A stretch of DNA of 31,693 bases from an uncultured Collinsella sp. Its GTDB lineage: Bacteria > Actinomycetota > Coriobacteriia > Coriobacteriales > Coriobacteriaceae. The position numbers and the translations under genes are program-made. The notes under the pieces are model-generated. The model saw only the letters and a list, made by a program, of their open reading frames with translations, searched no databases and was not told the DNA's origin. The stretch lies in assembly GCA_902470915.1 (NCBI GenBank), contig CABRIB010000010.1:1-31693 (forward strand). The letters are read 5' to 3'. Of this stretch, positions 1 to 8,296 are shown in pieces (position 1 is the stretch's first letter; every line of letters begins with the position of its first letter).

Positions 1-46
1 AGATAGGAGTCCGTCTCGTGGGCTCGGAGATGTGTATAAGAGACAG
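1..46 (+). other. Nextera i7 adapter, not genomic
   Basis: The first bases read as the end of the P7 primer (AGAT), an 8-base index AGGAGTCC, then GTCTCGTGGGCTCGG and the transposon end AGATGTGTATAAGAGACAG. From memory the index is Nextera N705. The genome starts at about 47. Any peptide starting in this stretch is artefactual. Confidence 0.97.
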
Positions 47-519
47 ACCTATGCCAGCAGATCCGCCTGCTCGATGCCACCGACCCCAGCCGCCCCATCA
101 CCATATTTGTCGCCAGCGCCGGCGGAAGCGTGCGATCGGGCCTTGCGATCTATGACGCCATGCGCCTCGCATCGTGCCCCATCCGCACCGTCTGTCTGGA
201 ATTCGCCGCGTCCATGGGCGCCGTGATCTTTATGGGCGGCGACGATCGCCGTATGGCGCCCCATGCAGAGCTCATGATTCACGACCCGCTGATCCCCCAG
301 GGGGCAGGCGGCTCGGCACTTGCGCTGCAAGAAACCAGCCGGCGTCTCATGCAGACCCGCAAGACCCTCACGCAAATCCTCTCGGACCGCAGCGGCCTCA
401 CGCCCAAGCGCATCCAGTCCCTCACTGCAAAAGACACCTACCTTTCGGCCGAGCGCGCCGTCGAGCTCGGCTTTGCCCACGAAATCCTCTCGACCACCAA
501 GGAGGTCGCCCATGTCTAA
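47..519 (+). CDS. ClpP-like serine peptidase, 5'-truncated
   Basis: This is the C-terminal part (about 157 residues) of a ClpP/crotonase-fold serine peptidase; its start is lost at the contig end. The serine lies in AASMGA (codon 211-213), the histidine in MIHDP (codon 280-282), and an aspartate in AKDTYLS fits the third triad position, so the enzyme looks catalytically intact. The oxyanion glycines are present in the SAGGSVRSG segment. The stop overlaps the start of the downstream coupling-protein gene by 8 bases, so the two are translationally coupled. The family is usually housekeeping ClpP, but the sequence is divergent and the neighbour is a conjugation ATPase, so this is more likely an element-encoded peptidase. 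Its substrate is unknown. Confidence 0.85.
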
Positions 520-1816
520 CCTCGCCAGCCGCCTCGCCGCATCTAAGTCCGCATCGTCCACCATCCTCGCCAAGGATCGAACGCTTTCCTGCGACACCCG
601 CCAAACGGGACTCAACAACAACGCACTTGTGATCGGCCCCTCGGGAGCCGGCAAGACCCGAAACGTCCTCAAGCCCAACCTGCTGCAAATGAACGCAAGC
701 TACATCGTGCTCGACACCAAAGGCACGCTCTGTCGCGAAGTGGGACCCGTGCTGGCAGCCCACGGTTACCGCGTGCAATGTCTCAACTTCGCCGACCTCA
801 ACACCGTCCCGGCCCTTGCGCCCGGCATCGAGCGCTGCGGCTACAACCCCCTGAGGCACATTCGCCGCAAGGCGGACGGCAGGCCCAACCAGCAGGACAT
901 CCTCTCGGTGGCAAAGGCCATCTGCCCCATCGAGGACAACAACCAGCCTTTTTGGGATCATGCGGCGGCAAACCTGCTGTCGTGTCTTATCGCCTACGTC
1001 ACCGAACAGCTACCCGCCGACGAGCAGATGATCAGCTCGGTCATCAAGCTGATCGAGCACCTGCAGGACGGTGCCACGGGTCGATTGTTTGACGACCTGA
1101 TCACGACCGACCCCCAAAGCTATGCCCTCTCGCTATGGCGGCGCTACGCCATTACGCAAAATGCCGAGCGCATGCACGCGAGCATCGTCGGCATCCTTGC
1201 CGAAAAGGTCATGTGTCTGGGATTCGACGGTGCGGCACAGCTCTATCGTGAGTGCCATCAGGTGGACTTCGCTTCCATGGGACACACCCCCTGCGCCCTG
1301 TTTGTAACCGTAAGCGATATTGACCGCAATCTCGATCCGCTGACCGGCCTCTTTATTTCGCAGGCGTTTATGGGCCTCATTCGTGAGGCCGATAGGCAGC
1401 CCGACGGCAGCCTGCCCGTGCCCGTGCGCTTTATGCTCGATGACTTCGCAAATCTGCAGATCCCCCAGATCGACAACGTACTCTCGATTATCCGAAGCCG
1501 CAACATCTGGGCAACGCTGCTGCTGCAGTCGACCAACCAGCTCGATGCGCTCTATGGCGAGGCACGCGCACGCTCCATCATGGGCAACTGCGACACGCAT
1601 CTGGTGCTGGCGTTCCAGGATCCCGAGAGTGCCCGGGTGTTTTCCGACCGCGCCGACGCGCTGCCCAGCACGCTCATGGCGACGCCGATCGATCGCTCGT
1701 GGCTCTTTGTGCGCGGTCGCACTCCCGAACAGGTCGAGCGCTTTAGGCTCGAAGACCATCCGCTCTACGGGGAGCTGCCCGAGGCGCAGCGAGGCCATGC
1801 GGAGGCCGAGCTCTAG
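512..1816 (+). CDS. VirD4/TraG-type conjugative coupling ATPase
   Basis: A 434-residue P-loop ATPase of the type IV coupling protein family, which feeds relaxase-DNA to a conjugation channel. Walker A is GPSGAGKT (about residues 42-49), Walker B lies in FMLDDFANL (about 307), and the family motif LLQSTNQLDAL follows at about 336. The start is ATG 512, with AAGGAGG at 499-505; a longer open frame from 320 has no such site and overlaps the ClpP-like gene. Relatives normally begin with two membrane helices. None is visible here, as Walker A comes only 42 residues in, so the protein may be soluble or membrane-recruited by a partner. It is the last gene before chromosomal pgi, which points to an element boundary. 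Confidence 0.9.
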   Translation: MSNLASRLAASKSASSTILAKDRTLSCDTRQTGLNNNALVIGPSGAGKTRNVLKPNLLQMNASYIVLDTKGTLCREVGPVLAAHGYRVQCLNFADLNTVPALAPGIERCGYNPLRHIRRKADGRPNQQDILSVAKAICPIEDNNQPFWDHAAANLLSCLIAYVTEQLPADEQMISSVIKLIEHLQDGATGRLFDDLITTDPQSYALSLWRRYAITQNAERMHASIVGILAEKVMCLGFDGAAQLYRECHQVDFASMGHTPCALFVTVSDIDRNLDPLTGLFISQAFMGLIREADRQPDGSLPVPVRFMLDDFANLQIPQIDNVLSIIRSRNIWATLLLQSTNQLDALYGEARARSIMGNCDTHLVLAFQDPESARVFSDRADALPSTLMATPIDRSWLFVRGRTPEQVERFRLEDHPLYGELPEAQRGHAEAEL

Positions 1817-1894
1817 ACGCAGGGCCCTCGCAGCACGCGACGCTCCGGCGATGTTCCACAAAGGCCGTGCGTCCCGGGACCACGGCAAAGCAAA

Positions 1895-1924
1895 GGGGCC
1901 CGCATCCGATAGGATACGGGCCCC
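1895..1924 (-). terminator. pgi terminator
   Basis: A 13-bp stem (1895-1907 with 1912-1924) with a GATA loop lies between the convergent coupling-protein gene and pgi. On the minus transcript the one imperfect position is a G-U wobble, and a T-rich tract (TTTGCTTTG) follows, so it mainly serves pgi. Confidence 0.8.
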
Positions 1925-1957
1925 TGACTATAAGGCGCGATGCGTTAACAGCAGCGA

Positions 1958-3652
1958 CTACTTGCGGTGAGCGCGGTAGAACTCGATGAGCGCCTGGGTC
2001 GAAGCGTCCTGCTCGGCCTTGGCGGCGTCGTCGTGGAAGGCCGGGGTAATCTGCTTGGCAAGCTGCTTGCCCAGCTCAACGCCCCACTGGTCGTAGGAGT
2101 CGATGCCCCAGACCGTGCCCTCGACAAACGTGATGTGCTCGTACAGGGCGATGAGCTCACCGAGTGCGAACGGGGTCAGCGTGTCGCCAAAGATCGAGGT
2201 CGTCGGACGGTTGCCCTCAAAGCAGCGGGCCGGGACGATCTGCTCGGGCGTGCCCTCGGCGCGCACCTCATCGACCGTCTTGCCAAAGGCGAGCGCCTTG
2301 GTCTGGGCCAGGAAGTTGCCCAGGAACAGCTCGTGGACATCCTGGCCGCTGTCGGTTGCGGGGTTGGCAGTGTTGGCGAAAGCGATAAAGTCGGCCGGGA
2401 CCACCACGGTGCCCTGGTGCAGCAGCTGGTAGAAGGCGTGCTGACCGTTGGTGCCGGGCTCGCCCCAGAAGATCTCACCGGTATCGGAGGTCACGGCGCT
2501 GCCGTCCCAGCGGACATGCTTGCCGTTCGACTCCATGGTGAGCTGCTGCAGGTAGGCCGGGAAACGGTGCAGGTACTGGCAGTACGGCAGCACGGCGTGG
2601 CTCTTGGAACCGAAGAAGTTGACGTACCAGACGTTGAGCAGGCCCATCAGCGCGACGGCATTATTCTCGAGCGGCGTGTTGCAGAAGTACTCGTCGATGG
2701 CGTGGAAGCCCTCGAGGAACTGCTGGAAGCGCTCGGGGCCGAGCACGACGATCAGCGACAGGCCCACGGCGGAGTCGACGGAGTAGCGGCCGCCGACCCA
2801 GTTCCAGAAACCGAAGGCGTTGGCCGGGTCGATACCGAAAGCCTCGACCTTCTCGAGTGCGGTGGAAACGGCGACGAAGTGCTTTGCCACGGCCTCGGCG
2901 TTCTGCTCATCGGAGCCGTCGATGGCGCCCTGAGCCTTGAGCTGCTCGAGCATCCAGGTCTTGACCTCGCGAGCGTTGGTGAGGGTCTCGAGCGTGGTGA
3001 AGGTCTTGGAGACGATGATCACGAGCGTGGTCTCGGGATCCAAGCCCTTGAGCTTCTCGGCCTGGTCGTTGGGGTCGATGTTGGAGATGTAGCGGCAGTC
3101 GATACCGGCGTCGGCATAGGGACGCAGAGCCTCGTAAGCCATGACCGGGCCCAGATCGGAGCCGCCGATGCCGATGGACACCAGGTGCTCGATCTTCTTG
3201 CCGGTAACGCCCTTCCACTCACCGGAGCGCACGCGCTCGGCGAAGGCATACATGCGATCGAGGACCTCGTGCACGTCGGCGACGACGTCCTGGCCGTCGA
3301 CGATGAGCTGGCCCTTCTCGCTTGCCGGGCGGCGCAGCGCGGTGTGCAGGACGGCGCGGTCCTCGGTGGTGTTGATGTGCTCGCCGGAGAACATGGCGTC
3401 GCGGCGCTCCTCGAGCTTCACCTCACGGGCAAGATCGCACAGCAGCTTGACGGTCTCATCGGTCACCAGGTTCTTCGACAGATCGAAGTGCAGGTCACCG
3501 GCGTCAAAGCTCAGCTTGTTCACGCGCTCGGCATCGGCAGCGAACCAGGCCTTGAGGTCGATACCATCGGCCTCGAGCTTCTCCTGATGAGCCTCGAGCG
3601 CCTTCCAAGCGGCAGTCGACGTAGCATCGATAGGTGCGGCAACAGTTGCCAT
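1958..3652 (-). CDS. pgi: Glucose-6-phosphate isomerase
   Basis: This cytosolic glycolytic enzyme interconverts glucose 6-phosphate and fructose 6-phosphate. The 564-residue product carries both family signatures: VGGRYSVDSAVG near the middle, and SYDQWGVELGK near the C-terminus. SIGIGGSDLGP and SKTFTTLET form the sugar-phosphate site, and MESNGK and HAFYQLLHQG carry catalytic residues. Length fits the long (E. coli-type) class of about 550 residues. The start is ATG 3652, preceded by AGGAGG; a nine-codon upstream extension lacks a site. It appears to be monocistronic, flanked by a terminator downstream and a repeat-bearing gap upstream. A 583-codon open frame on the opposite strand is only its GC-rich shadow. 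Confidence 0.98.
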   Translation of the reverse strand: MATVAAPIDATSTAAWKALEAHQEKLEADGIDLKAWFAADAERVNKLSFDAGDLHFDLSKNLVTDETVKLLCDLAREVKLEERRDAMFSGEHINTTEDRAVLHTALRRPASEKGQLIVDGQDVVADVHEVLDRMYAFAERVRSGEWKGVTGKKIEHLVSIGIGGSDLGPVMAYEALRPYADAGIDCRYISNIDPNDQAEKLKGLDPETTLVIIVSKTFTTLETLTNAREVKTWMLEQLKAQGAIDGSDEQNAEAVAKHFVAVSTALEKVEAFGIDPANAFGFWNWVGGRYSVDSAVGLSLIVVLGPERFQQFLEGFHAIDEYFCNTPLENNAVALMGLLNVWYVNFFGSKSHAVLPYCQYLHRFPAYLQQLTMESNGKHVRWDGSAVTSDTGEIFWGEPGTNGQHAFYQLLHQGTVVVPADFIAFANTANPATDSGQDVHELFLGNFLAQTKALAFGKTVDEVRAEGTPEQIVPARCFEGNRPTTSIFGDTLTPFALGELIALYEHITFVEGTVWGIDSYDQWGVELGKQLAKQITPAFHDDAAKAEQDASTQALIEFYRAHRK

Positions 3653-3777
3653 AGAGTCCTCCTCAGCATACGGGCGCACGCCTCCATGCGCCCGGACATT
3701 CAGATGCCACTATTCTAGCGCAGGTCAAGACTACAATCAGTGAGCGTTGCCAATCGGCCCCCAAACGGCAACCGATC

Positions 3778-3841
3778 AAAAAGGGACAGGCTTATTTTGG
3801 CAGGTCAAACGCTTTACCTACCAAAAATAACCCATCCCTTT
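3778..3841. repeat. Dispersed hairpin repeat, family A, decayed copy
   Basis: Starts AAAAAGGGACAGG, contains the core TTTTGGCAGGTCAAACG and ends CCCATCCCTTT. It shares this core with the fuller copy at 5699-5776. Its right arm has several changes, so the hairpin is imperfect. It lies between the broken alcohol dehydrogenase and pgi. Confidence 0.8.
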
Positions 3842-3851
3842 ATGGCAGATA

Positions 3852-4879
3852 TTAGGCGAGCATCATGCTAAAGATACGCGCGACGGCATGCTCGTCGAGC
3901 GGAAGATAGCCTCCCACGGTGCCGGCGCGGCCGCCGGCATAGCATGTCTCGTGGGCAAGGGACGAAATGTCCTCGAGCTTGCCGCCCACCGCCTCGAGCG
4001 TCACCGGCATACCGAGCGAAGCGAAGAATGTGCGCTGGGCCTCCACGCCGGCGCGGGCGGCCACCATATCGTCCTCCTCGCCGACACCCCACACGCGACG
4101 TGCGAGCTGGGCCAAGCGCGGCACCGCGGCGACCTCAACATCCAGGTAGTACGTGAGCACCGCCGGCATCACCACGGCAAGGCCCGCGCCGTGCGCCACA
4201 CCGTAGCGCGACGACAGGGCATATTCGATATCATGGCTCGCGTCGCGACACTGGGCGCCAACACGGTAAAACCGTGCGTGGCCTTAAGCGCCGACGATGC
4301 TCCAATTTCACAGGCAATGGCTACCGCCAGCTGCACATATGGCATATTGCCCTCCTACGCCGCGGCGCACACGCTGTCGAGCAACTCGCGCAAGGGAGAG
4401 CCAATGCCGTCCAAGAGCTCGGGCGCGATAATGGCAAAGACGGGCACTTCGCCCCTGCCCACAACGGCGGGCACCTTTCCCTCCGAGACAATGCAGCCAT
4501 AGGGAACAAAACCGTCCTCGCCGGAATCGAGCACCGCCATACGACGGGCGACCTCGCGCGCAAAGCCGGCCGTATCGGCATCCCCAATCGCCAGCACAAA
4601 ATCGATGCTCTCGTCGACGGCCAAGGCAACGGCCTCATCGACCAGCTCGTCTCCCCCGTCACCCTCGACCGAGCCGCAGCGGAACAGCGTGCGCTCCAGC
4701 AATGCTCGATCAAGCGAACCAAGCGCCGCCGCAACGAGCTCGTCGCGCGTATGCTTGTCGCCGCCCAGCACAACTAACGCCTTGGTGCCACCATAGTGGG
4801 CAACCAGGCGTCCGCACCAGCGCGCCACATCGCCGTCCGCGACAAGACGCGTCGGCATACCAAACCCATAGTTGACCAT
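3852..4879 (-). pseudogene. Iron-dependent alcohol dehydrogenase, broken
   Basis: The 5' part (4355-4879) begins MVNYGFGMPTRLV like group III Fe-ADH N-termini and ends at an in-frame TAG at 4355-4357. The 3' part (3852 to about 4283) is in another frame and contains the typical CRDASHDIEYALS and HGAGLAVVMPA segments and the SLGMP C-terminal region. That frame is closed upstream by TAA at 4284-4286. About 1,030 bases remain against roughly 1,160 expected. The usual GGGS-x-D cofactor motif is replaced by IGDADTAG, and the segment around the first metal ligands is missing. A frameshift plus a deletion best explains this. A sequencing error could explain the frameshift but not the lost motifs. 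Confidence 0.8.
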
Positions 4880-5012
4880 CTTCTCCACAACCCTTCCGTG
4901 CCTTGAGGTGAAGCAAATCGTTAGGGTCATGCTACGAAGAGAGCTTTTCCGTGCTGTTTCGCGCTCTTTAGGGCTGCGTTAAAACCGGTTTCATTCGAGT
5001 CCCCGCAGGTGG

Positions 5013-5636
5013 CTATAGACCCCAAAACCCCAGACCCCAACGTACAAACAGGACAAGCCAGGCAAACGCCAGGCAAAACCCACCCAAAACATCGGAGGCA
5101 TAATGTACGCCCAGATATACTCGGCTTACGCCCACGGCAAGGATAAGGAACACAGGGCCCGCCTCGACGACGAGGCTCGGCAGAAACCCACACGTGCCAC
5201 CCTGCATCGACCAAATTAAATACCCATAGAACGCCATGGCGGCCATCGAATGGCCCGAGGGAAAACTCAGCCCCGGCGCCTCGACAAGCCGGAACCCCTC
5301 GGGGCGAGACCGGCGCACCAGCGCCTTGAGCAGCTGGTCGATGGCGCTGACGACGCCGACATTAACGGCAGCCCAGACAACCTGAGGCCGACAGGGCGCC
5401 CAAAGAAATGCCGCGACGAGCACGCCGACGATAAAGGGTGCACTCGCAAGGTTCGAAACGGCCCTCATAACGACGGTCAGCGCCGGCGATCGAAGATGCT
5501 CAACAAACAGCGAGTAACCTAACTCGTCGATTCTCATGGCCTGGCCCTTGCGCACCTTAATCAGCAGACAAGCAAAGGCCGCAAGGCACAGCACGGCCAG
5601 CACCAAAAGCGCTCGATCACCCATATCGACGGTCAT
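5013..5636 (-). CDS. PAP2-family membrane phosphatase
   Basis: A 207-residue integral membrane phosphatase of the PAP2 superfamily, whose members dephosphorylate lipid phosphates such as undecaprenyl pyrophosphate or phosphatidic acid at the outer membrane face. All three catalytic motifs are present: KALVRRSRP (KX6RP), PSGHS, and SRVYLGVHYASDVLGG. About five or six hydrophobic segments are visible, starting with LLVLAVLCLAAFACLLI. The start is ATG 5636, with GAAGGG six bases upstream; an ATG four bases earlier is out of frame. Substrate cannot be told from sequence. UppP-like (BacA-independent) carrier recycling is a possibility. The gene stands alone, divergent from the SOS polymerase operon. 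Confidence 0.9.
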   Translation of the reverse strand: MTVDMGDRALLVLAVLCLAAFACLLIKVRKGQAMRIDELGYSLFVEHLRSPALTVVMRAVSNLASAPFIVGVLVAAFLWAPCRPQVVWAAVNVGVVSAIDQLLKALVRRSRPEGFRLVEAPGLSFPSGHSMAAMAFYGYLIWSMQGGTCGFLPSLVVEAGPVFLILAVGVSRVYLGVHYASDVLGGFCLAFAWLVLFVRWGLGFWGL

Positions 5637-5698
5637 CCATATCCCTTCAGCGTATCCAACACATCAAGGTTACCGGCCCACCGTAAGCGCCCCGTAAA

Positions 5699-5776
5699 CC
5701 GACCAAAAAGGGACAGGTTTGTTTTGGCAGGTCAAACGATTTACCGACCAAAATAAACCTGTCCCTTTTTGGTCGG
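5699..5776. repeat. Dispersed hairpin repeat, family A, intact copy
   Basis: Two 29-base arms (5699-5727 and 5748-5776) match at 28 positions; the odd one is a G-T wobble on the plus strand. The loop is about 20 bases and carries GCAGGTCAAACG, shared with the copy at 3778-3841. It sits in the divergent gap directly before the polymerase promoter. Confidence 0.9.
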
Positions 5777-5778
5777 TT

Positions 5779-5807
5779 TTGACGATGTCTGCGCAAGCGG
5801 GTATTAT
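5779..5807 (+). promoter_or_regulatory. Promoter of the Y-family polymerase operon
   Basis: TTGACG at 5779-5784 and TATTAT at 5802-5807 are separated by exactly 17 bases, a near-consensus housekeeping promoter. The start of transcription would fall inside the LexA-like box that follows. Confidence 0.85.
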
Positions 5808-5838
5808 CGAACAAATATTCGATAGGAACATGTGTTTG
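5808..5838 (+). promoter_or_regulatory. Tandem LexA-like SOS boxes
   Basis: CGAACAAATATTCG (5808-5821) differs at one position from the Gram-positive SOS box CGAACRNRYGTTCG. GGAACATGTGTTTG (5825-5838) is a second, weaker match. Both lie directly after the -10 element, where LexA would block initiation. Confidence 0.8.
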
Positions 5839-5853
5839 ATAAGGAGGACCCGG

Positions 5854-7359
5854 GTGGAGCACGGTCAGCGCACGTACATCTGCATCGACCTTAAGACGTT
5901 CTACGCCAGTGTCGAGTGTGTCGACCGCGGGCTCGATCCGCTTACCACCAACCTGGTCGTCGCCGATGAATCGCGCGGCCGCACGACGATCTGTCTCGCC
6001 ATCACGCAGGCGATGAAGGACCTCGGTATCCACAACCGCTGTCGTCTGTTCGAGATCCCTGACGGCATCGACTACATCAAAGCCATGCCGCGCATGCAGC
6101 ACTACATGGAGGTATCGGCGCAAATCTACGGCATCTACCTGGAATACGTCAGCCCGCAGGATGTCCATGTCTATTCGATCGACGAGTGCTTTATCGATGT
6201 CACGCCCTACTTGGATCTCTACCACACCGATGCCAAAGGCTTTGCCTGCATGCTGCGCGACGAGGTCGTACGCCGCACCGGCATTACCGCTACAGTCGGT
6301 ATCGGACCCAACCTATTCCAAGCAAAAGTGGCGCTCGACATCACCGCCAAACACGTGCCCAGCCGTATCGGGATACTTGACGACGAGACCTTTCGCAAGG
6401 AGATCTGGCCGCACCGCCCCATCACCGACATCTGGGGCATCGGTCCCGGCGTGGCGGCGCGTCTCGAAAAGTACGGCGCCTATGATCTCATGGGCGTCGC
6501 AGCGCTCGACGAAAACCTGCTCTACGACGAGTTTGGCGTGAATGCCGAGTATCTGATCGACCATGCCTTTGGACGCGAGCCGACGACCATCGCCGACATC
6601 CAAGCCTATCGCCCCCAAGCGACTTCGACCACCACGGGACAGGTGCTCTCGAAGGGCTATGCCTACGAACAGGCCTATACGGTGTTACGTGAGATGGTCG
6701 ACACCGCCGTGCTGGACCTGGTCGACAAGCATGTGGTCTGCGACAGCATTTCGCTCTTTGTGGGCTACGCAAGCGAGCGCGCCGACATTCGCCGGCTCGA
6801 TGCCAGTGGCACGGCGCAATACATCGACGGCTGCGGGCACCTACGCTCAAGCACCTCGGGAATCGAGCCGGCCGCAAGCGATGGCCCCGAACTTGCACCC
6901 CGCGCGCCCAAGCCCGTCCAGCGCAATGACGAGCGCCGTCGCATGGTTCGCGAGGCACAGGCGATTGACGGCATCTTCGTGGGTGAGCACGGCGGCAAGC
7001 CACGTGGCGGTTATGCCGCGCTCTTTGCCCATTCCAACGCGTCGCGAAAGCTGCCCGAGCGAACCAATTCGTTTAAGAAGATCATGGGCTACTTTGATGA
7101 CCTGTGGGCACAGACCGTCGATCCCAAACGACCCGTCAAACGTATTAACCTGGGCTTTGGAAACCTTATGCCCGAAGAGTTTGCCACCATCGATCTATTT
7201 AGCGATGTCGAGGCCGACGGGCGCGAGCGCGACCTTGCCCGCGCCGTTCTGGCCGTAAAGGGCAAATACGGCAAGAACGCCCTGGTCAAAGGATTGAGCT
7301 TTACAGCCGGCGCCACCGCACGCGAACGCAACGACCAGGTTGGAGGACATCGTGCCTAA
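5854..7359 (+). CDS. Y-family translesion DNA polymerase (UmuC-like)
   Basis: A 501-residue lesion-bypass polymerase of the UmuC/UvrX-like branch. The first metal aspartate is in CIDLKTFYASVE near the N-terminus, and the second acidic pair is in YSIDECFIDV (about residue 110). The helix-hairpin-helix thumb shows as DIWGIGPGVAARLEKYG. The start is GTG 5854, chosen for AAGGAGG six bases upstream and because the polymerase fold begins right after it; the open frame back to 5719 runs through the hairpin and promoter. A region around residues 325-380 is rich in charged and small residues and looks like a loop insertion. It overlaps the YolD-like gene by 8 bases. The promoter and LexA-like boxes imply SOS induction. 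Confidence 0.95.
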   Translation: MEHGQRTYICIDLKTFYASVECVDRGLDPLTTNLVVADESRGRTTICLAITQAMKDLGIHNRCRLFEIPDGIDYIKAMPRMQHYMEVSAQIYGIYLEYVSPQDVHVYSIDECFIDVTPYLDLYHTDAKGFACMLRDEVVRRTGITATVGIGPNLFQAKVALDITAKHVPSRIGILDDETFRKEIWPHRPITDIWGIGPGVAARLEKYGAYDLMGVAALDENLLYDEFGVNAEYLIDHAFGREPTTIADIQAYRPQATSTTTGQVLSKGYAYEQAYTVLREMVDTAVLDLVDKHVVCDSISLFVGYASERADIRRLDASGTAQYIDGCGHLRSSTSGIEPAASDGPELAPRAPKPVQRNDERRRMVREAQAIDGIFVGEHGGKPRGGYAALFAHSNASRKLPERTNSFKKIMGYFDDLWAQTVDPKRPVKRINLGFGNLMPEEFATIDLFSDVEADGRERDLARAVLAVKGKYGKNALVKGLSFTAGATARERNDQVGGHRA

Positions 7360-7780
7360 ACCCAAACAACAACCCATGCGCCCGCCAACCGCCTTTGAGC
7401 GTCTGGCCGACCCCGAGGGCAGACGGCGATCAACCGACCCCAAACTTACCGCCAACGGTGCCGTCCGCGCCAACCGCGCCGCGCAGTTTATGCCATTCGC
7501 CGCGCTTACGGGATACTACGAGCTCGTGCGCAAGCAGGAGATTACCGTCGAGCCCAAATGTGAGCTGACAGAAGAAAAAGCCCTCGAGCTTTCGAGTAAG
7601 CTCGAGGGCCTCAGGCGTGGCGACCTGGTGCGCGTCACCTATTACGATACGTATGGCTATCGCGCCCGTACCGGCATTCTCGACGAGGTGCTTCCCGCGT
7701 TCAAACTGCTCAAACTCCGGGACATCGCTATCGACTTCGATGACATTCAAGACGTAGAGCTGCGCGGTCGAGCCTCGTGA
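7352..7780 (+). CDS. YolD-like protein
   Basis: A 142-residue protein of the YolD-like family, which in Firmicutes is typically encoded beside UvrX/YqjW-type Y-family polymerases and is thought to work with them as a UmuD-like partner. The conserved part begins at about RAAQFMPFAALTGYYELV and continues to a basic-acidic C-terminal half with a predicted small beta fold (GDLVRVTYYDTYGY). The start is GTG 7352 with GGAGG five bases upstream, overlapping the polymerase stop. The overlap indicates coupled translation and shared SOS control. The biochemical role of the family is not firmly established. Confidence 0.88.
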   Translation: MPKPKQQPMRPPTAFERLADPEGRRRSTDPKLTANGAVRANRAAQFMPFAALTGYYELVRKQEITVEPKCELTEEKALELSSKLEGLRRGDLVRVTYYDTYGYRARTGILDEVLPAFKLLKLRDIAIDFDDIQDVELRGRAS

Positions 7781-7802
7781 CGAGCGCCGTCTAAGACGGA
7801 GC

Positions 7803-8186
7803 CTACAGCTTCATGACGTAATAGCCCGCATCCTTCACGGCAGTCTCGAGCGCCTCGCGATAAATCGGTTTTTTAGAGCGCACGCGAGCCGTATGGTCGG
7901 CATAGGTCACCGTAGCCCAAATGCCATCGAGCGTGTTAAGGGCGTTCGCAACATTTTGTGCGCAGCCGTCACAGCTCATGCCGCCGATAAGCAAGTCGTC
8001 GCTATAGGGATAGTGGGACGCATCGGTATCCGCGACCTCGACCCTCTTGGCTTTCTTTCTGTTCGCTCCATCGCTGCAACAGCTTTTGCCGTGCGTCGAT
8101 GCGGCAATACGGCGGAATCCAAAAAACAAGCCGACGGCAATTACGGCAAGCACGATGATATTTGCGGGGTTAAGCAGATCGCCCAT
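7803..8186 (-). CDS. Membrane-anchored HMA-domain metal-binding protein
   Basis: A 127-residue protein with one N-terminal membrane helix (IIVLAVIAVGLFFGF), then a short HGKSCCSDG cysteine pair, then a heavy-metal-associated domain with GGMSCDGC (GMxCxxC). The N-terminal half resembles the FeoB-associated small Cys-rich membrane proteins, and the C-terminal half resembles CopZ, so it looks like a fusion of the two designs. The likely role is to bind Cu(I) or a similar soft metal at the inner membrane face. The start is ATG 8186 with GAGAGG upstream; an earlier in-frame start at 8240 would run through the operator. The palindrome at 8217-8233 implies a CsoR-type copper response. No P-type ATPase lies nearby. 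Confidence 0.85.
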   Translation of the reverse strand: MGDLLNPANIIVLAVIAVGLFFGFRRIAASTHGKSCCSDGANRKKAKRVEVADTDASHYPYSDDLLIGGMSCDGCAQNVANALNTLDGIWATVTYADHTARVRSKKPIYREALETAVKDAGYYVMKL

Positions 8187-8216
8187 ATATACCTCTCTCG
8201 TTTGAGCCTTATCCAG

Positions 8217-8233
8217 ATACCCCCATGGGGTGT
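8217..8233. promoter_or_regulatory. CsoR-like operator
   Basis: ATACCCC-CAT-GGGGTGT is a near-perfect G-tract palindrome (six of seven positions) 31 bases before the HMA-domain gene. It matches the form of CsoR/RcnR-family operators (TACCCC...GGGGTA). The regulator itself is not in the window. Confidence 0.65.
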
Positions 8234-8296
8234 CCCCCATCTTACTCCAAACTCATGTCGGTTCAGTCAGATAGTTTCCCATTTCTTACTTTTTAG

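Noticed and set aside
1967..3718. 583-codon open frame antisense to pgi
   Set aside because: It lies wholly opposite a well-supported pgi gene, has no family features and no ribosome binding site, and arises from third-position GC bias.
4927..5012. Possible tRNA-like T-arm (TTCGAGTCCCC) and a minus-strand open frame
   Set aside because: No acceptor, D or anticodon stem can be formed around it, and the frame has no recognisable family or ribosome binding site.
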